Source of the DNA: Tsukamurella sp. 1534
GTDB taxonomy: Bacteria > Actinomycetota > Actinomycetes > Mycobacteriales > Mycobacteriaceae
Length of the DNA stretch: 64,000 nucleotides
Direction: 5' to 3'
NCBI RefSeq assembly: GCF_000312385.1
Contig: NZ_HE997628.1
Span: 640,843 to 704,842 of the forward strand
Positions 25,561-34,740 of the stretch are shown piece after piece (within the stretch, counting starts at the first letter, position 1; the number at the start of each line of letters is the position of its first letter). The notes under the pieces are model-generated. The model was given only the letters and a program-made list of their open reading frames with translations, searched no databases and was not told the DNA's origin. A program made the translations under genes and the position numbers.

Positions 25561-26826
25561 ATGACGACCCACCGACGTATCGCAATCCCGCTGCTCGCCG
25601 CAGCTCTCCTCGCCGCCGGCTGCGGTGGCGCGACCGACGACGGCGCGGCACCGTCCGGCAGCGCTTCCCGGGCGGCGGGCTCCGACGCCGACACCCCCGA
25701 GGGCGCGACCGAGGAACGACGGCCCGCCGCTCGCCTCGCCTACGCCTACGAGGGCGGAGTCCAGATCCTGGACGCCGCGACGTTCGCCACGCTCGCGGAC
25801 TTCCCCGCGAAGGGCTACCTCCGCGTGAACCCCGCGGGCGACGGTCGCCACGTGTTCGTCTCGGAGGACGACGGATTCACCCTCGTCGATACGGGCGCCT
25901 GGTCTGTTCCGCACGGCGATCACCAGCACTTCTACTCGGCGCAGCCGCGCAAGACCGACGTTCGGATCGATGCGCCGGAGCCGGGCCACGTCGTGCCGCA
26001 CGACGGGACGACGGTGCTGTGGTCCGACGGGGAGGGAACGGCGACGTCCATTCCGACGGACAGGATCGCCGAGGCCGACGCACCCCGTTCGGTGTACACC
26101 GCACCGAAACCGCACCACGGCGTCGCCGCACAGCGGGCGGACGGCTCGCTCCTGGTGACGATCGGCGACGAGAAGACGAGGACCGGGGTGGCGATCCTGG
26201 ACAAGGAGCACAAGGAGATCGCCAAGAACGAGCAGTGCCCCGCCGTACACGGCGAAGGGACCGCGGAGGGCGGGGTGACCGTCTTCGGCTGCGAGGACGG
26301 CATCCTCACGGTGCGCGGCAACGAGATCACCAAGACTGCTTCCCCCACGCCGGGGTACGCGCGGATCGGCAACATCGCGGCCACCGAGGCTCACCGGGTC
26401 GTGCTCGGCGACTACAAGGTGGACAAGGCCGCCGAACCCGAGCGACCGACTCGAGTGAGCCTGCTCGACACCGCCTCCGGACAGCTCAAGCTGGTGGATC
26501 TGCCCGCCTCCTACAGCTTCCGCTCGTTGGCCCGGGGCCAGTTCGGCGAGGCCCTCGTCCTGGGCACCGACGGGGTGCTCCGCATCCTGGATCCGAACAC
26601 CGGCGCCGTCACCCGCGAGGTCAAGGTGACCGGCCCGTGGGTCGAGGACGCGGAGTGGCAGGTCCCGCGTCCCGAGGTGTACGTCCAGGGCTCGACCGCC
26701 TACGTCACCGACCCGGCCACGAAGTCGATCGTCGCGATCGACGTGCCCAGCGGCAACGAGGTCAAGCGCGGCACCCTCGAGCACGCGCCCGACGAGCTCA
26801 CCGGCGTCCCGGGGGCGAAGTCCTGA
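25561..26826 (+). CDS. aztD: Zinc metallochaperone AztD (lipoprotein)
   Basis: A 421-residue lipoprotein (signal TTHRRIAIPLLAAALLAAGC, lipobox LAAGC) followed by a low-complexity linker and a probable beta-propeller (residues 55-415). AztD proteins bind zinc outside the membrane and pass it to the AztC solute-binding protein of a zinc ABC importer. The His-rich signature HGDHQHFYSAQPRK (about 119-132) and further His residues (PGHVVPHDG; KPHHGV) are visible. The gene has a Zur-like operator 20 bases upstream. The transporter genes aztABC are not in the window, so it is an orphan placed between two sugar loci. No ribosome site is present; a TAGACA box six bases ahead of the ATG suggests a leaderless mRNA. 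Confidence 0.88.
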   Translation: MTTHRRIAIPLLAAALLAAGCGGATDDGAAPSGSASRAAGSDADTPEGATEERRPAARLAYAYEGGVQILDAATFATLADFPAKGYLRVNPAGDGRHVFVSEDDGFTLVDTGAWSVPHGDHQHFYSAQPRKTDVRIDAPEPGHVVPHDGTTVLWSDGEGTATSIPTDRIAEADAPRSVYTAPKPHHGVAAQRADGSLLVTIGDEKTRTGVAILDKEHKEIAKNEQCPAVHGEGTAEGGVTVFGCEDGILTVRGNEITKTASPTPGYARIGNIAATEAHRVVLGDYKVDKAAEPERPTRVSLLDTASGQLKLVDLPASYSFRSLARGQFGEALVLGTDGVLRILDPNTGAVTREVKVTGPWVEDAEWQVPRPEVYVQGSTAYVTDPATKSIVAIDVPSGNEVKRGTLEHAPDELTGVPGAKS

Positions 26827-26836
26827 CCCACGCGGA

Positions 26837-26866
26837 TCGCCCCGCCCGATTCGCCGTGCGGGGCGA
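26837..26866. terminator. Hairpin after aztD
   Basis: TCGCCCCGC (26837-26845) pairs perfectly with 26858-26866 across a 12-base loop, in the short gap between aztD and the FGGY kinase gene. It probably ends the aztD transcript. There is no T-run. Confidence 0.5.
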
Positions 26867-26889
26867 CCCACGCCGGTAGGTTCGTGGGT

Positions 26890-28362
26890 GTGGATTACCT
26901 GCTGGGCATCGATATCGGCACGGGGAGCACCAAGGGAGTGCTGGTGACGCCGGACGGCGTCGTGGTCGAGACCCGGGTCATCGCGCACGGGATGTCGTTG
27001 CCGCAGCCGGGCTGGGCCGAGGTGGACGCCGAATCGACGTGGTGGGCGGAGATCTGCGAGATCAGTCGGCATCTCATGGGGTTCGTGGGACCGTCCGACA
27101 CCGTGGCGGGGATGTGCGTCAGCGGCGTGGGGCCGTGCCTGGTCCTGTGCGACGACGATCTCCGGCCGGTGCGGCCCGCGATCCTCTACGGGATCGACAC
27201 GCGTGCGGCGGACGAGATCGAGGCTCTCACCGTGGAGTTCGGCGACGAGGCGATCCTCGAGCGCGGCGGCACCCGGCTGAGCAGTCAAGCCGTGGGGCCC
27301 AAGATCGAGTGGGTCCGGCGCCACGAACCCGAGGTCTTCGCGAGGGCGCGGCGCTGGTACGGATCGAACGCGTACATCGCCGCGAAGCTGACCGGCGAGT
27401 ACGCGATCGACCACCACACGGCCAGTCAGTGCGATCCGATGTACGCGACACGCGAGTTCGCCTGGGACGCGGGGTGGTCGGCGCGCCTGGCCGGGCACCT
27501 CGAGATGCCCAGGCTGGCATGGCCCTCGGAGGTCGTCGGTCAAGTCCACGCGCAGGCATGCGCCGCGACCGGGGTGCCGGAAGGCACCCCGGTGTGCGCG
27601 GGGACGATCGACGCGTACTCGGAGGCCTTCTCAGTGGGAGTCCGTCAGCCCGGAGATCTGATGCTCATGTACGGGTCGACCATGTTCCTGGTGCAGGTGA
27701 TCGACCGGTTCAGCAGCGATCCCGCACTCTGGACCACCACCGGGGTCGAACGCGGCACCCTGGCTCTGGCGGCCGGTACCTCCACGGCGGGAAGCCTGAC
27801 GCAATGGTTGCAGGCCGTGACCGGCGACGCGCCCATCGAGGAACTGATGACCGAAGCCCGCGTCGTTCCGCCGGGCAGCGACGGTCTCGCCGTCCTCCCG
27901 TACCTGGCCGGCGAGCGGACTCCGGTGTTCGATCCGCACGCGCGCGGTGTGGTCGCCGGCCTCACTCTGCGGCACACCAGGGGGCACCTGTTCCGTGCTG
28001 CGTACGAGGGGATCGCGTTCGGGATCAAGCAGATCCTGGAACGGTTCGACGCGGTGGCCCCCGCCCGTCGCGTCGTCGCCGTCGGCGGTGGGCTGCGGAG
28101 CCCGATCTGGGCGCAGACCGTCAGCGACGTCACGGGGCGGCGGCAGCAGATCCCCACCCAGGCGATCGGTGCCAGCTACGGCGACGCGCTGCTCGCCGCG
28201 ATCGGCGTGGGGTTGGTGCCGCCGGAGACCGACTGGGCGACGATCGAGCGGGAGTTGGAACCCGATCAGGACAACGTCGAACTGTACGAGCGGATCTACC
28301 CGGTGTGGTCGTCGTTGTATCCCGCTACGAGGGAGCAGGTGCATCGCCTCGGCGGGCTGTGA
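26890..28362 (+). CDS. FGGY-family carbohydrate kinase
   Basis: A 490-residue sugar kinase with the phosphate-1 motif LLGIDIGTGSTKG near the N terminus, the catalytic-base region AGTIDAYSEAF, PYLAGERTP, and C-terminal VVAVGGGLRSPIW. It differs clearly from the xylulokinase at 24045, so it should use another ketose or polyol. TAGGTT (26877-26882) lies seven bases before the GTG at 26890, favouring this start over the GTG at 26884. It is convergent with the D-threitol dehydrogenase gene. Possible substrates include erythritol, L-erythrulose or a pentulose; none is proven. Confidence 0.88.
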   Translation: MDYLLGIDIGTGSTKGVLVTPDGVVVETRVIAHGMSLPQPGWAEVDAESTWWAEICEISRHLMGFVGPSDTVAGMCVSGVGPCLVLCDDDLRPVRPAILYGIDTRAADEIEALTVEFGDEAILERGGTRLSSQAVGPKIEWVRRHEPEVFARARRWYGSNAYIAAKLTGEYAIDHHTASQCDPMYATREFAWDAGWSARLAGHLEMPRLAWPSEVVGQVHAQACAATGVPEGTPVCAGTIDAYSEAFSVGVRQPGDLMLMYGSTMFLVQVIDRFSSDPALWTTTGVERGTLALAAGTSTAGSLTQWLQAVTGDAPIEELMTEARVVPPGSDGLAVLPYLAGERTPVFDPHARGVVAGLTLRHTRGHLFRAAYEGIAFGIKQILERFDAVAPARRVVAVGGGLRSPIWAQTVSDVTGRRQQIPTQAIGASYGDALLAAIGVGLVPPETDWATIERELEPDQDNVELYERIYPVWSSLYPATREQVHRLGGL

Positions 28363-28394
28363 GCCGCGCCGAGTCCTGATGCGAGGCCCCTCGG

Positions 28395-29159
28395 TCAGCC
28401 CATCGTGTAGCCGCCGTCGACCGGGAGGTCGACGCCCGTGATCATGCTCGCGGCGTCGGATGCCAACCAGACGACGGCGTCCGAGACCTCGCGGGGGATC
28501 GCGAACCGCCCCAGCGGGATCCGCGCCAGCATCGGTGCGCTCTTCTCCTCGGGACCCCACACCCTCCTGCCCATGTCGGTGAGGACCACGGTGGGGCAGA
28601 CCGTGTTCGCGCGGATCCCGTGGGGCCCCAGCTCCTGAGCCAGCACCTTGGTGGCCATGAGAAGCCCGGCCTTGGTGGAGCTGTAGGCGTAGTGCTCGGC
28701 GAGCGGAGCCAGTGCCGCGGCGGAGGCGATGTTGACGATCGCGCCTCCCGTGCCCTGACGGACCATCGCGGCCCCCACCGATGCCGCCAGGAGGGCCGGG
28801 GCGCGGAGGTTCACCGCCATCGTGCGATCGAAGGCCTCCGCCGTGGTGTCCACGACTCGTTCGGGGAAGGACACCCCGGCGTTGTTCACGAGCACGTCGA
28901 GCCCGTCGAACGCGGACAGTGCGCGGTCTGCCAGGGCCGCGGGACCATCCGCGGTGGAGAGGTCGCAGGGCGCAGTCGCGGTGCGGCACCCGTGCGCGGC
29001 GGCCAGCTCGTCGCTCAGCGCGTTCAGTTCCGACTCGTCGCGCGCGCTCAGTACGACATCCGCTCCCGCCGCGGCGAGCGCGCGGGCGACGTCGGCGCCG
29101 ATCCCCTTGGTGGCGCCCGTGACGAGTGCTCGGCGTCCCTCGAGTGGTCGGTCGTTCAT
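28395..29159 (-). CDS. dthD: Short-chain dehydrogenase, probable D-threitol dehydrogenase
   Basis: A 254-residue NAD-dependent short-chain dehydrogenase. Visible motifs are the nucleotide loop TGATKGIGADVARAL (near residue 14), NNAG, catalytic Ser in NIASAAALAPL, and YAYSSTK (Tyr-x3-Lys). The location next to a SorC-type regulator, an EltD-type dehydrogenase, five ABC genes and DerK/DerI-type genes copies the M. smegmatis tetritol locus, where the SDR oxidises D-threitol to D-erythrulose. The symbol rests on this context. I chose the ATG with GGAGGAG seven bases upstream; an ATG at 29183 overlapping the regulator's stop is less likely. Confidence 0.82.
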   Translation of the reverse strand: MNDRPLEGRRALVTGATKGIGADVARALAAAGADVVLSARDESELNALSDELAAAHGCRTATAPCDLSTADGPAALADRALSAFDGLDVLVNNAGVSFPERVVDTTAEAFDRTMAVNLRAPALLAASVGAAMVRQGTGGAIVNIASAAALAPLAEHYAYSSTKAGLLMATKVLAQELGPHGIRANTVCPTVVLTDMGRRVWGPEEKSAPMLARIPLGRFAIPREVSDAVVWLASDAASMITGVDLPVDGGYTMG

Positions 29160-29179
29160 GCGGTGCTCCTCCGCTGTCG

Positions 29180-30199
29180 TCATCGGGGGGACGGCGATTC
29201 GGGGTCGAGCCGGGCGAGCAGGCTCGCCGCGGTGCCCGGATCGGTCACCAGTTGGTTGAAGTAGCCTCCTCGGGCGCCGGCGATGATCGAATCCGCCTTC
29301 TCGGGTCCTACGGCGACCGCGATGGACACCGGGATCCGGCGTAGCGCTTCGAGTTCGACGGCCATCAGTCGGTCATCGCCGTCGAAGTGCACGGGCTCGC
29401 CGTCGCGATCGTAGAACCGGGAGCACACGTCGCCGACGGCGCGGCGCAGCTCGGCGGACTCCATCGGGACGAACCTGGGGATGTCGGAGCGGGACAACGG
29501 CGGAGCACCGACGCCCATCAGCGCGCACCGCGCATCGGGCCACAGGTGGAGGACCCTCTGGATCGACGGATCACGGACCAGTGAGTCGTGCAGGTCGGGC
29601 CCGGGAACCGCAGGAGCGAAGAGGTAGGTGGCCCTGCCTTCTACACGATCCGCGACCAATCGGGTGATCTCGTTCGTCTGATACCAGCCCTCGGGCTGGT
29701 CGTTGCCGCCGACGGTCGGCGCGACGAGGACACCCGGGAGCGCCGGGAGCGGGTGTTGTGCCACTTCGTAGACCGTACGGCCGGAGCTCACGAGCAGGAC
29801 GTCGCCACTCACGAGCCCCGCGCCCGAGAGGGCTCGACCGACGGCCGGCGCGAGGACCGGGCCCATGGCCCGGAGCGGGTCCACCCGGGCGTCGCCGCCG
29901 GGCAGGGGGGCGCTCAGGTGCACCGCGGCGAGTCCGAGTGCCCGGGACAGGCGTTCGGCGATGTCACCGGGCGCTCGGCGGTCGGGGGAGACGACTTCGA
30001 TGCGGACGATGCCCCGTCGCTTCGCCTCCGAGAGGAGCCTGCTCACGGTGGGGCGACTCACGCCGAGGGTCTCCGCGACCTGTGCCTGCGTCGCGTCGTT
30101 CTCGTAGTACTCGCACGCGGCTCGGTAGAGAAGCGCGTCGCTGAACCGGGATCCCTCGTCCGGCGCGTGCGATCCGATCGCCGGACCATTCCTCACCAT
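29180..30199 (-). CDS. SorC/DeoR-type regulator of the tetritol locus
   Basis: A regulator of about 339 residues with an N-terminal HTH (ATQAQVAETLGVSRPTVSRL) and a SorC-type sugar-binding domain (VLLVSSGRTVYEVAQ ... CALMGVGAPPLSRSDI). It is related to, but clearly distinct from, the regulator at 20451. It precedes dthD on the same strand with a 21-base gap and is divergent from eltD; the gap contains a 7-bp inverted repeat. The start is uncertain: ATG 30199 or GTG 30232, neither with a good ribosome site. Confidence 0.88.
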   Translation of the reverse strand: MVRNGPAIGSHAPDEGSRFSDALLYRAACEYYENDATQAQVAETLGVSRPTVSRLLSEAKRRGIVRIEVVSPDRRAPGDIAERLSRALGLAAVHLSAPLPGGDARVDPLRAMGPVLAPAVGRALSGAGLVSGDVLLVSSGRTVYEVAQHPLPALPGVLVAPTVGGNDQPEGWYQTNEITRLVADRVEGRATYLFAPAVPGPDLHDSLVRDPSIQRVLHLWPDARCALMGVGAPPLSRSDIPRFVPMESAELRRAVGDVCSRFYDRDGEPVHFDGDDRLMAVELEALRRIPVSIAVAVGPEKADSIIAGARGGYFNQLVTDPGTAASLLARLDPESPSPR

Positions 30200-30235
30200 C
30201 GTTCGAGTATGCCTCTTCGCGTCCGGGCGCACAGA

Positions 30236-30263
30236 TGTTCAGCCATATTCGTTCCACTGAACA
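30236..30263. promoter_or_regulatory. Candidate operator of the tetritol regulator
   Basis: TGTTCAG (30236-30242) and CTGAACA (30257-30263) form a perfect inverted repeat with a 14-base spacer, in the divergent region between the SorC-type regulator and eltD. It is the only clear dyad in this gap, and TGTTCA-type half-sites are common for this regulator family. Binding is inferred. Confidence 0.6.
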
Positions 30264-30349
30264 GATTCTCTGGACAGATGTGCCGAAGCGTGATTACTGT
30301 GAGCTGCGACACGTCAGAGGTGGTGTGTTCAGTGGCAGAGGAGGCCGAG

Positions 30350-31438
30350 ATGGCGGAGCGGATACCCGAGACGATGAGTGCCGTGGTGTGCCACGGCCCG
30401 GAGGACTACCGGCTCGAGGAAGTGCCCGTGCCGAAGCCCGGACCGGGAGAGGCGCTCGTCCGGGTGGAGGCGGTGGGGATCTGCGCGAGCGATCTCAAGT
30501 GCTACCACGGCGCCGCGAAGTTCTGGGGCGACGAGACCCGGCCGGCGTGGGCCGAGACCGAGGTCATCCCCGGCCACGAGTTCGTCGGTCGGGTGGTGCA
30601 GTTGGACGCGGCGGCCGCCGACCGGTGGGGGATCGCGGTCGGTGACCGGGTGGTCTCCGAGCAGATCGTGCCCTGCTGGGAGTGCCGGTACTGCCGGCGC
30701 GGGCAGTACCACATGTGCCAGCCCCATGACCTGTACGGCTTCAAGCGCAGGACTCCCGGTGCCATGTCGAGCTACATGGTCTATCCCGCAGAGGCTCTGG
30801 TGCACAAGGTGTCCGGTGAGATTCCCGCGCACCATGCCGCGTACGCGGAGCCCCTGTCGTGCGCGCTGCACGCCGTCGAGCGGGCACAGATCCTCTTCGA
30901 GGACGTCGTCGTCATCGCGGGCTGCGGGCCGATCGGCCTCGGAATGGTGGCCGGCGCGCGCGCGAAGAACCCCGGCACGGTGATCGCACTCGACATGTCC
31001 GACTGGAAGCTGGAGCTCGCGGCCGCGTGCGGCGCGGACCTGACCATCAACATCGCGGAACAGGATCCGGTCGCGGTGATCAAGGAACTCACCGGCGGCT
31101 ACGGCGCCGACGTCTATCTGGAGGGCACCGGCCACCCGTCCGCCGTCCCACAGGGGCTCAATCTCCTGCGGAAGTGCGGCCGGTACGTCGAGTACAGCGT
31201 GTTCGGCAGTGATGTCAGCGTCGACTGGTCGATCATCAGCGACGACAAGGAACTCGACGTGCTCGGCGCGCACCTCGGTCCGCACTGCTGGCCCGCGGCG
31301 ATCGCGATGATCGAGTCGGGGGTCCTCCCGATGAACGAGATCTGTTCACACCAGTACCCGTTGACCGACTTCCAGGAGGGCCTGGACATGGTCTCGCGCG
31401 GCGACGAGTCCATCAAGGTCTCCCTGCTTCCGGCGTGA
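30350..31438 (+). CDS. eltD: Zinc-dependent erythritol/L-threitol dehydrogenase (EltD-like)
   Basis: A 362-residue medium-chain dehydrogenase. The catalytic zinc ligands are C45 (GICASDLK) and H76-E77 (PGHE); unlike the dehydrogenase at 21511 it keeps the four-Cys structural zinc site (CWECRYCRRGQYHMC). The Rossmann motif is AGCGPIGLGMVAG. In M. smegmatis the enzyme at this place oxidises erythritol and L-threitol to erythrulose, and the neighbourhood here is the same. The ATG is preceded by GAGGAGG at ideal distance; an in-frame GTG at 30332 is less likely. It leads the operon of transporter and kinase genes. Confidence 0.85.
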   Translation: MAERIPETMSAVVCHGPEDYRLEEVPVPKPGPGEALVRVEAVGICASDLKCYHGAAKFWGDETRPAWAETEVIPGHEFVGRVVQLDAAAADRWGIAVGDRVVSEQIVPCWECRYCRRGQYHMCQPHDLYGFKRRTPGAMSSYMVYPAEALVHKVSGEIPAHHAAYAEPLSCALHAVERAQILFEDVVVIAGCGPIGLGMVAGARAKNPGTVIALDMSDWKLELAAACGADLTINIAEQDPVAVIKELTGGYGADVYLEGTGHPSAVPQGLNLLRKCGRYVEYSVFGSDVSVDWSIISDDKELDVLGAHLGPHCWPAAIAMIESGVLPMNEICSHQYPLTDFQEGLDMVSRGDESIKVSLLPA

Positions 31439-31455
31439 ACGAGGAGTTGCACACC

Positions 31456-32877
31456 ATGACAGGCGATCCCATTGCGGGCAGGATGACGAGGCGCGATCTG
31501 CTCCGCCTCCTGGGCGCCGGCGCGGGCGCGGCGCTCGGCACCGCCGCATTCTCCGCATGCGGAGTCGGCGGCGGACCCGCGGCACCGAACGGTGCGAGCG
31601 AGGTGAGCGGTGGATTCGACTGGCGCAAGGCCGCGGGCACCACGATCCGAGTCCTGCAGACGCCGCACCCCTACCAGTTGGCCTACCAACCGCTCCTGAA
31701 GGAGTTCACCGAACTGACCGGAATCGAGGTCGTCGTCGACCTGGTTCCCGAAGCCGACTACTTCACGAAGCTGAACACGGAGCTCGCGGGCGGTACCGGA
31801 CGGCACGACGCGTTCATGCTCGGGGCCTACTTCATCTGGCAGTACGGCCCGCCGAACTGGCTCGAGGATCTGCAGCCCTGGCTGGAGAACTCGGCGGCGA
31901 CCGCGCCCGATTACGACTTCGAGGACGTCTTCGAAGGGTTGCGCACCTCCACCCGATGGGACTTCCGCGTCGGGAGCCCGCTCGGCACCGGCGGGCAATG
32001 GGCCCTGCCGTGGGGGTTCGAGAACAACGTGGTCTGCTACAACAAGCAGTACTTCGACCAGCGCGGGATCACCCGTCTCCCCGATCGGTTCGACGACTTC
32101 GTGCAGCTGGCGATCGACCTGACGGATCGGAGCGAGAACCGGTACGGGATCGCGACCCGCGGATCGAAGTCCTGGGCCACGATCCACCCCGGGTTCATGA
32201 CGCAGTACACGCGGGAGGGCGCCACCGACTACCGGGTCGAGAACGGGCAGCTCGTCGCGGCGATGGACTCGTCGGCCTCGATCGACTTCACCCGGAAGTG
32301 GATCGAGATGCAGCAGAAGGCCGGCCCCACGTCGTGGACCACGTACGACTATCCGCAGGCGACGGGCGATCTCGGCGACGGAACGGCGATGATGGTCTAC
32401 GACGCGGATTCGGCGACGTACCCGAAGAACAAGCCGGGTGCCAGCCGCATGGCCGGCAATCTCGCCTGGTACCCGGGCCCCGCGGGACCCGACGGCAATT
32501 ACGCGACCAACCTGTGGACGTGGTGCTGGGCGATGAGCTCGCGATCGCAGAACAAGCTGGCGGCCTGGCTCTTCATGCAGTGGGCGACGGGGAAGGCCGC
32601 GATGGCCAAGGCCGTCGCGGGCGGCACCTATGCGGACCCCGTCCGGGCGTCGGTGTTCGATTCCACCCTCAAGCGCGTCGCGGCCGATCAGGTGGGCTAC
32701 CTCGAGACCTTCGAGACCGTGATCGCCTCGGCCAAGATCCAGTTCACCCCGCAGAAGGCCTTCTTCGACACCACGATGAACTGGGCGGTGGCGCTCCAGG
32801 ACATCTACGGCGGCGATGACGTGGCCTCGCGGCTTCGCAGCGTCGCGAAGACCAACACGTCCAAGGTCAACCTCTAG
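31456..32877 (+). CDS. Tetritol ABC transporter substrate-binding lipoprotein
   Basis: A 473-residue binding protein whose signal combines a twin-arginine motif (MTRRDLLRLLGAGAGAALG) with a lipobox (FSAC), so it may be exported folded through Tat and then lipidated. The family-1 solute-binding fold follows (VLQTPHPYQLAYQPLLKEFT; YNKQYFDQRGITRLP). I chose the ATG at 31456 with GAGGAG nine bases upstream; a GTG at 31435 overlapping the eltD stop is the alternative. Position in the operon suggests that D-threitol, erythritol or a similar tetritol is bound. Confidence 0.88.
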   Translation: MTGDPIAGRMTRRDLLRLLGAGAGAALGTAAFSACGVGGGPAAPNGASEVSGGFDWRKAAGTTIRVLQTPHPYQLAYQPLLKEFTELTGIEVVVDLVPEADYFTKLNTELAGGTGRHDAFMLGAYFIWQYGPPNWLEDLQPWLENSAATAPDYDFEDVFEGLRTSTRWDFRVGSPLGTGGQWALPWGFENNVVCYNKQYFDQRGITRLPDRFDDFVQLAIDLTDRSENRYGIATRGSKSWATIHPGFMTQYTREGATDYRVENGQLVAAMDSSASIDFTRKWIEMQQKAGPTSWTTYDYPQATGDLGDGTAMMVYDADSATYPKNKPGASRMAGNLAWYPGPAGPDGNYATNLWTWCWAMSSRSQNKLAAWLFMQWATGKAAMAKAVAGGTYADPVRASVFDSTLKRVAADQVGYLETFETVIASAKIQFTPQKAFFDTTMNWAVALQDIYGGDDVASRLRSVAKTNTSKVNL

Positions 32878-32888
32878 GAGCGCCGCCC

Positions 32889-33848
32889 ATGTCAACGTCA
32901 ACTCCAGCGTCCTCCGTCTCGCCGTCGCCGTCGGCCCCGGCCGGGGAGGCCCCGCGGACCGTGCCCACGGTGCCGGGCTGGCGGCGTCGCCTCCGCCCGT
33001 ACCTGCTGTCGCTGCCCGCGCTCGTCGTGGTCGTCGGGATCCTGTACCCGTTCGTGGTCGGTGCGTACTATTCGCTGCTCAATTACGCTGCGGTGAACCC
33101 CGATCCGCATCTCGTGTGGTTCAAGAACTACGCGTCCGTCCTCGGGGACCAGGTCTTCTGGTCGTCCGTCGCGACGACGGGCCTGTTCGCCGTGGCGGCG
33201 ACCGCGATCGAAACGGTCCTCGGGGTCGGGCTGGCGCTGCTCCTGAATCGATCCTCGACGGTCGGCCGGATCTTCGAGAAGGTGCTGATCCTGCCGCTGA
33301 TGATCGCGCCGGTGATCGCCGGTGTGATCTGGAAGCTCATGTTCAACCCCCAGTTCGGCGTTCTCAATCACATGCTCGGCCTGGGCAACACGTTCGACTG
33401 GCTGTCCCGGTCCAACGCGTTGTGGTCCGTGATCCTCGTCGATACCTGGATCTTCACGCCGTTCGTCGCGATCCTCGTACTGGCCGGCATCCGATCACTG
33501 CCCAAAGAACCGTTCGAGGCCTCGGAGGTGGACGGCGCACCGTGGTTCTACATGTTCCGCAAGCTCATGCTGCCCATGATCTGGCCCTACATCCTGGTGG
33601 CGGTGATCTTCCGGTTCATGGACAACCTCAAGGTGTTCGACCACATCTACGTCCTCACGGCCGGCGGACCGGGCGTCGCGACGCGCTCGCTCCAGATCGG
33701 CGCGTTCGAGGATTCGATCATCAATCTCAACTACTCCCGCGGCAGCACCTACATGTTCCTGCTGTGGATCATCGTGTTCATCACGGCACGCGTGCTCGTC
33801 GGCGTGCTGGGCAAAGCGCAGCGTCGAGCTGCCGGAGCGGAGTCCTGA
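32889..33848 (+). CDS. Tetritol ABC transporter permease 1
   Basis: A 319-residue inner-membrane protein with a Ser/Pro-rich cytoplasmic N terminus (1-35) and six transmembrane helices (first: YLLSLPALVVVVGILYPFVV). The EAA-type coupling loop is EASEVDGAPWFYMFRKLMLP. It starts 11 bases after the binding protein and is separated by one base from the second permease. It is the MalF-like half of the channel. Confidence 0.9.
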   Translation: MSTSTPASSVSPSPSAPAGEAPRTVPTVPGWRRRLRPYLLSLPALVVVVGILYPFVVGAYYSLLNYAAVNPDPHLVWFKNYASVLGDQVFWSSVATTGLFAVAATAIETVLGVGLALLLNRSSTVGRIFEKVLILPLMIAPVIAGVIWKLMFNPQFGVLNHMLGLGNTFDWLSRSNALWSVILVDTWIFTPFVAILVLAGIRSLPKEPFEASEVDGAPWFYMFRKLMLPMIWPYILVAVIFRFMDNLKVFDHIYVLTAGGPGVATRSLQIGAFEDSIINLNYSRGSTYMFLLWIIVFITARVLVGVLGKAQRRAAGAES

Positions 33849-33849
33849 C

Positions 33850-34740
33850 ATGCCCGCATCGAGGAACTTCCTCGCCCCCACGGATCTCCTGCCCGGGCGG
33901 AAACGCCTGACGCCGGGGTCGGTGGCCGGCGACCTCACGTTGATCGCCTGGTTCGTGTTCTCCCTGTTCCCGATCATCTGGATGGTGATCCTGGCTCTCA
34001 AGAACAGCGAGCAGCAGACGACCACCTACTTCCGGTTCTCCCCGACATGGTCCAACTTCGCCACGGTGCTCTCCGACAAGGGCACGGCGATGACCAGCGT
34101 CGATTTCAAGACCTCCCTGTTCACCAGTCTCCTCAATTGTGCAGGTGCCGTTGTGGTCTCACTGGTCATCGGCATCCCCGCCGCATACGCGGCAGGACGC
34201 TGGAAGTTCCGGGGCAGCGAGGACCTGATGTTCAACATGCTGTCCTTCCGGTTCGCACCGGAGCTCATGGTGATCGTCCCGTTGTTCGTCATCTACAACC
34301 AGATCGGGCTCTTCGACACCACTGTCGGCATGATCTGGGTGCTGCAGTTGGTCACCATGCCGCTGGTCGTCTGGATCCTGCGTTCGTACTTCCAGGATCT
34401 GCCCGAGGATCTCGAGCAGGCGGCGCTCCTCGACGGCTACACCCGCACACGGGCGTTCGTGATGGTCGCGCTACCGATCGTGCGGCCCGGCATCGCCGCT
34501 GCGGCGCTACTCGCGTTCATCTTCGCGTGGAACAGCTACATCTTCCCGCTGATCCTCGCCGACTCGAACGCGAGCACAGTGACCGTGGCCATCACCAAGT
34601 TCCTGGGCGGAGGCGGCCAGGCCTACTACAACCTGACCGCGGCGGCCGCGGTGATCGCCGCGCTACCACCGTTGATCCTCGCCCTCACCATCCAGCGGTA
34701 CCTGGTGCGCGGCCTCTCGTTCGGGGCGGTGAAGGCCTGA
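33850..34740 (+). CDS. Tetritol ABC transporter permease 2
   Basis: A 296-residue inner-membrane protein of MalG type, with transmembrane segments starting at DLTLIAWFVFSLFPIIWMVI. The EAA-type loop is EQAALLDGYTRTRAFVMVAL, and the C terminus LVRGLSFGAVKA is typical. Its stop overlaps the start of the first ATPase (TGATG). It should pair with permease 1. Confidence 0.9.
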   Translation: MPASRNFLAPTDLLPGRKRLTPGSVAGDLTLIAWFVFSLFPIIWMVILALKNSEQQTTTYFRFSPTWSNFATVLSDKGTAMTSVDFKTSLFTSLLNCAGAVVVSLVIGIPAAYAAGRWKFRGSEDLMFNMLSFRFAPELMVIVPLFVIYNQIGLFDTTVGMIWVLQLVTMPLVVWILRSYFQDLPEDLEQAALLDGYTRTRAFVMVALPIVRPGIAAAALLAFIFAWNSYIFPLILADSNASTVTVAITKFLGGGGQAYYNLTAAAAVIAALPPLILALTIQRYLVRGLSFGAVKA

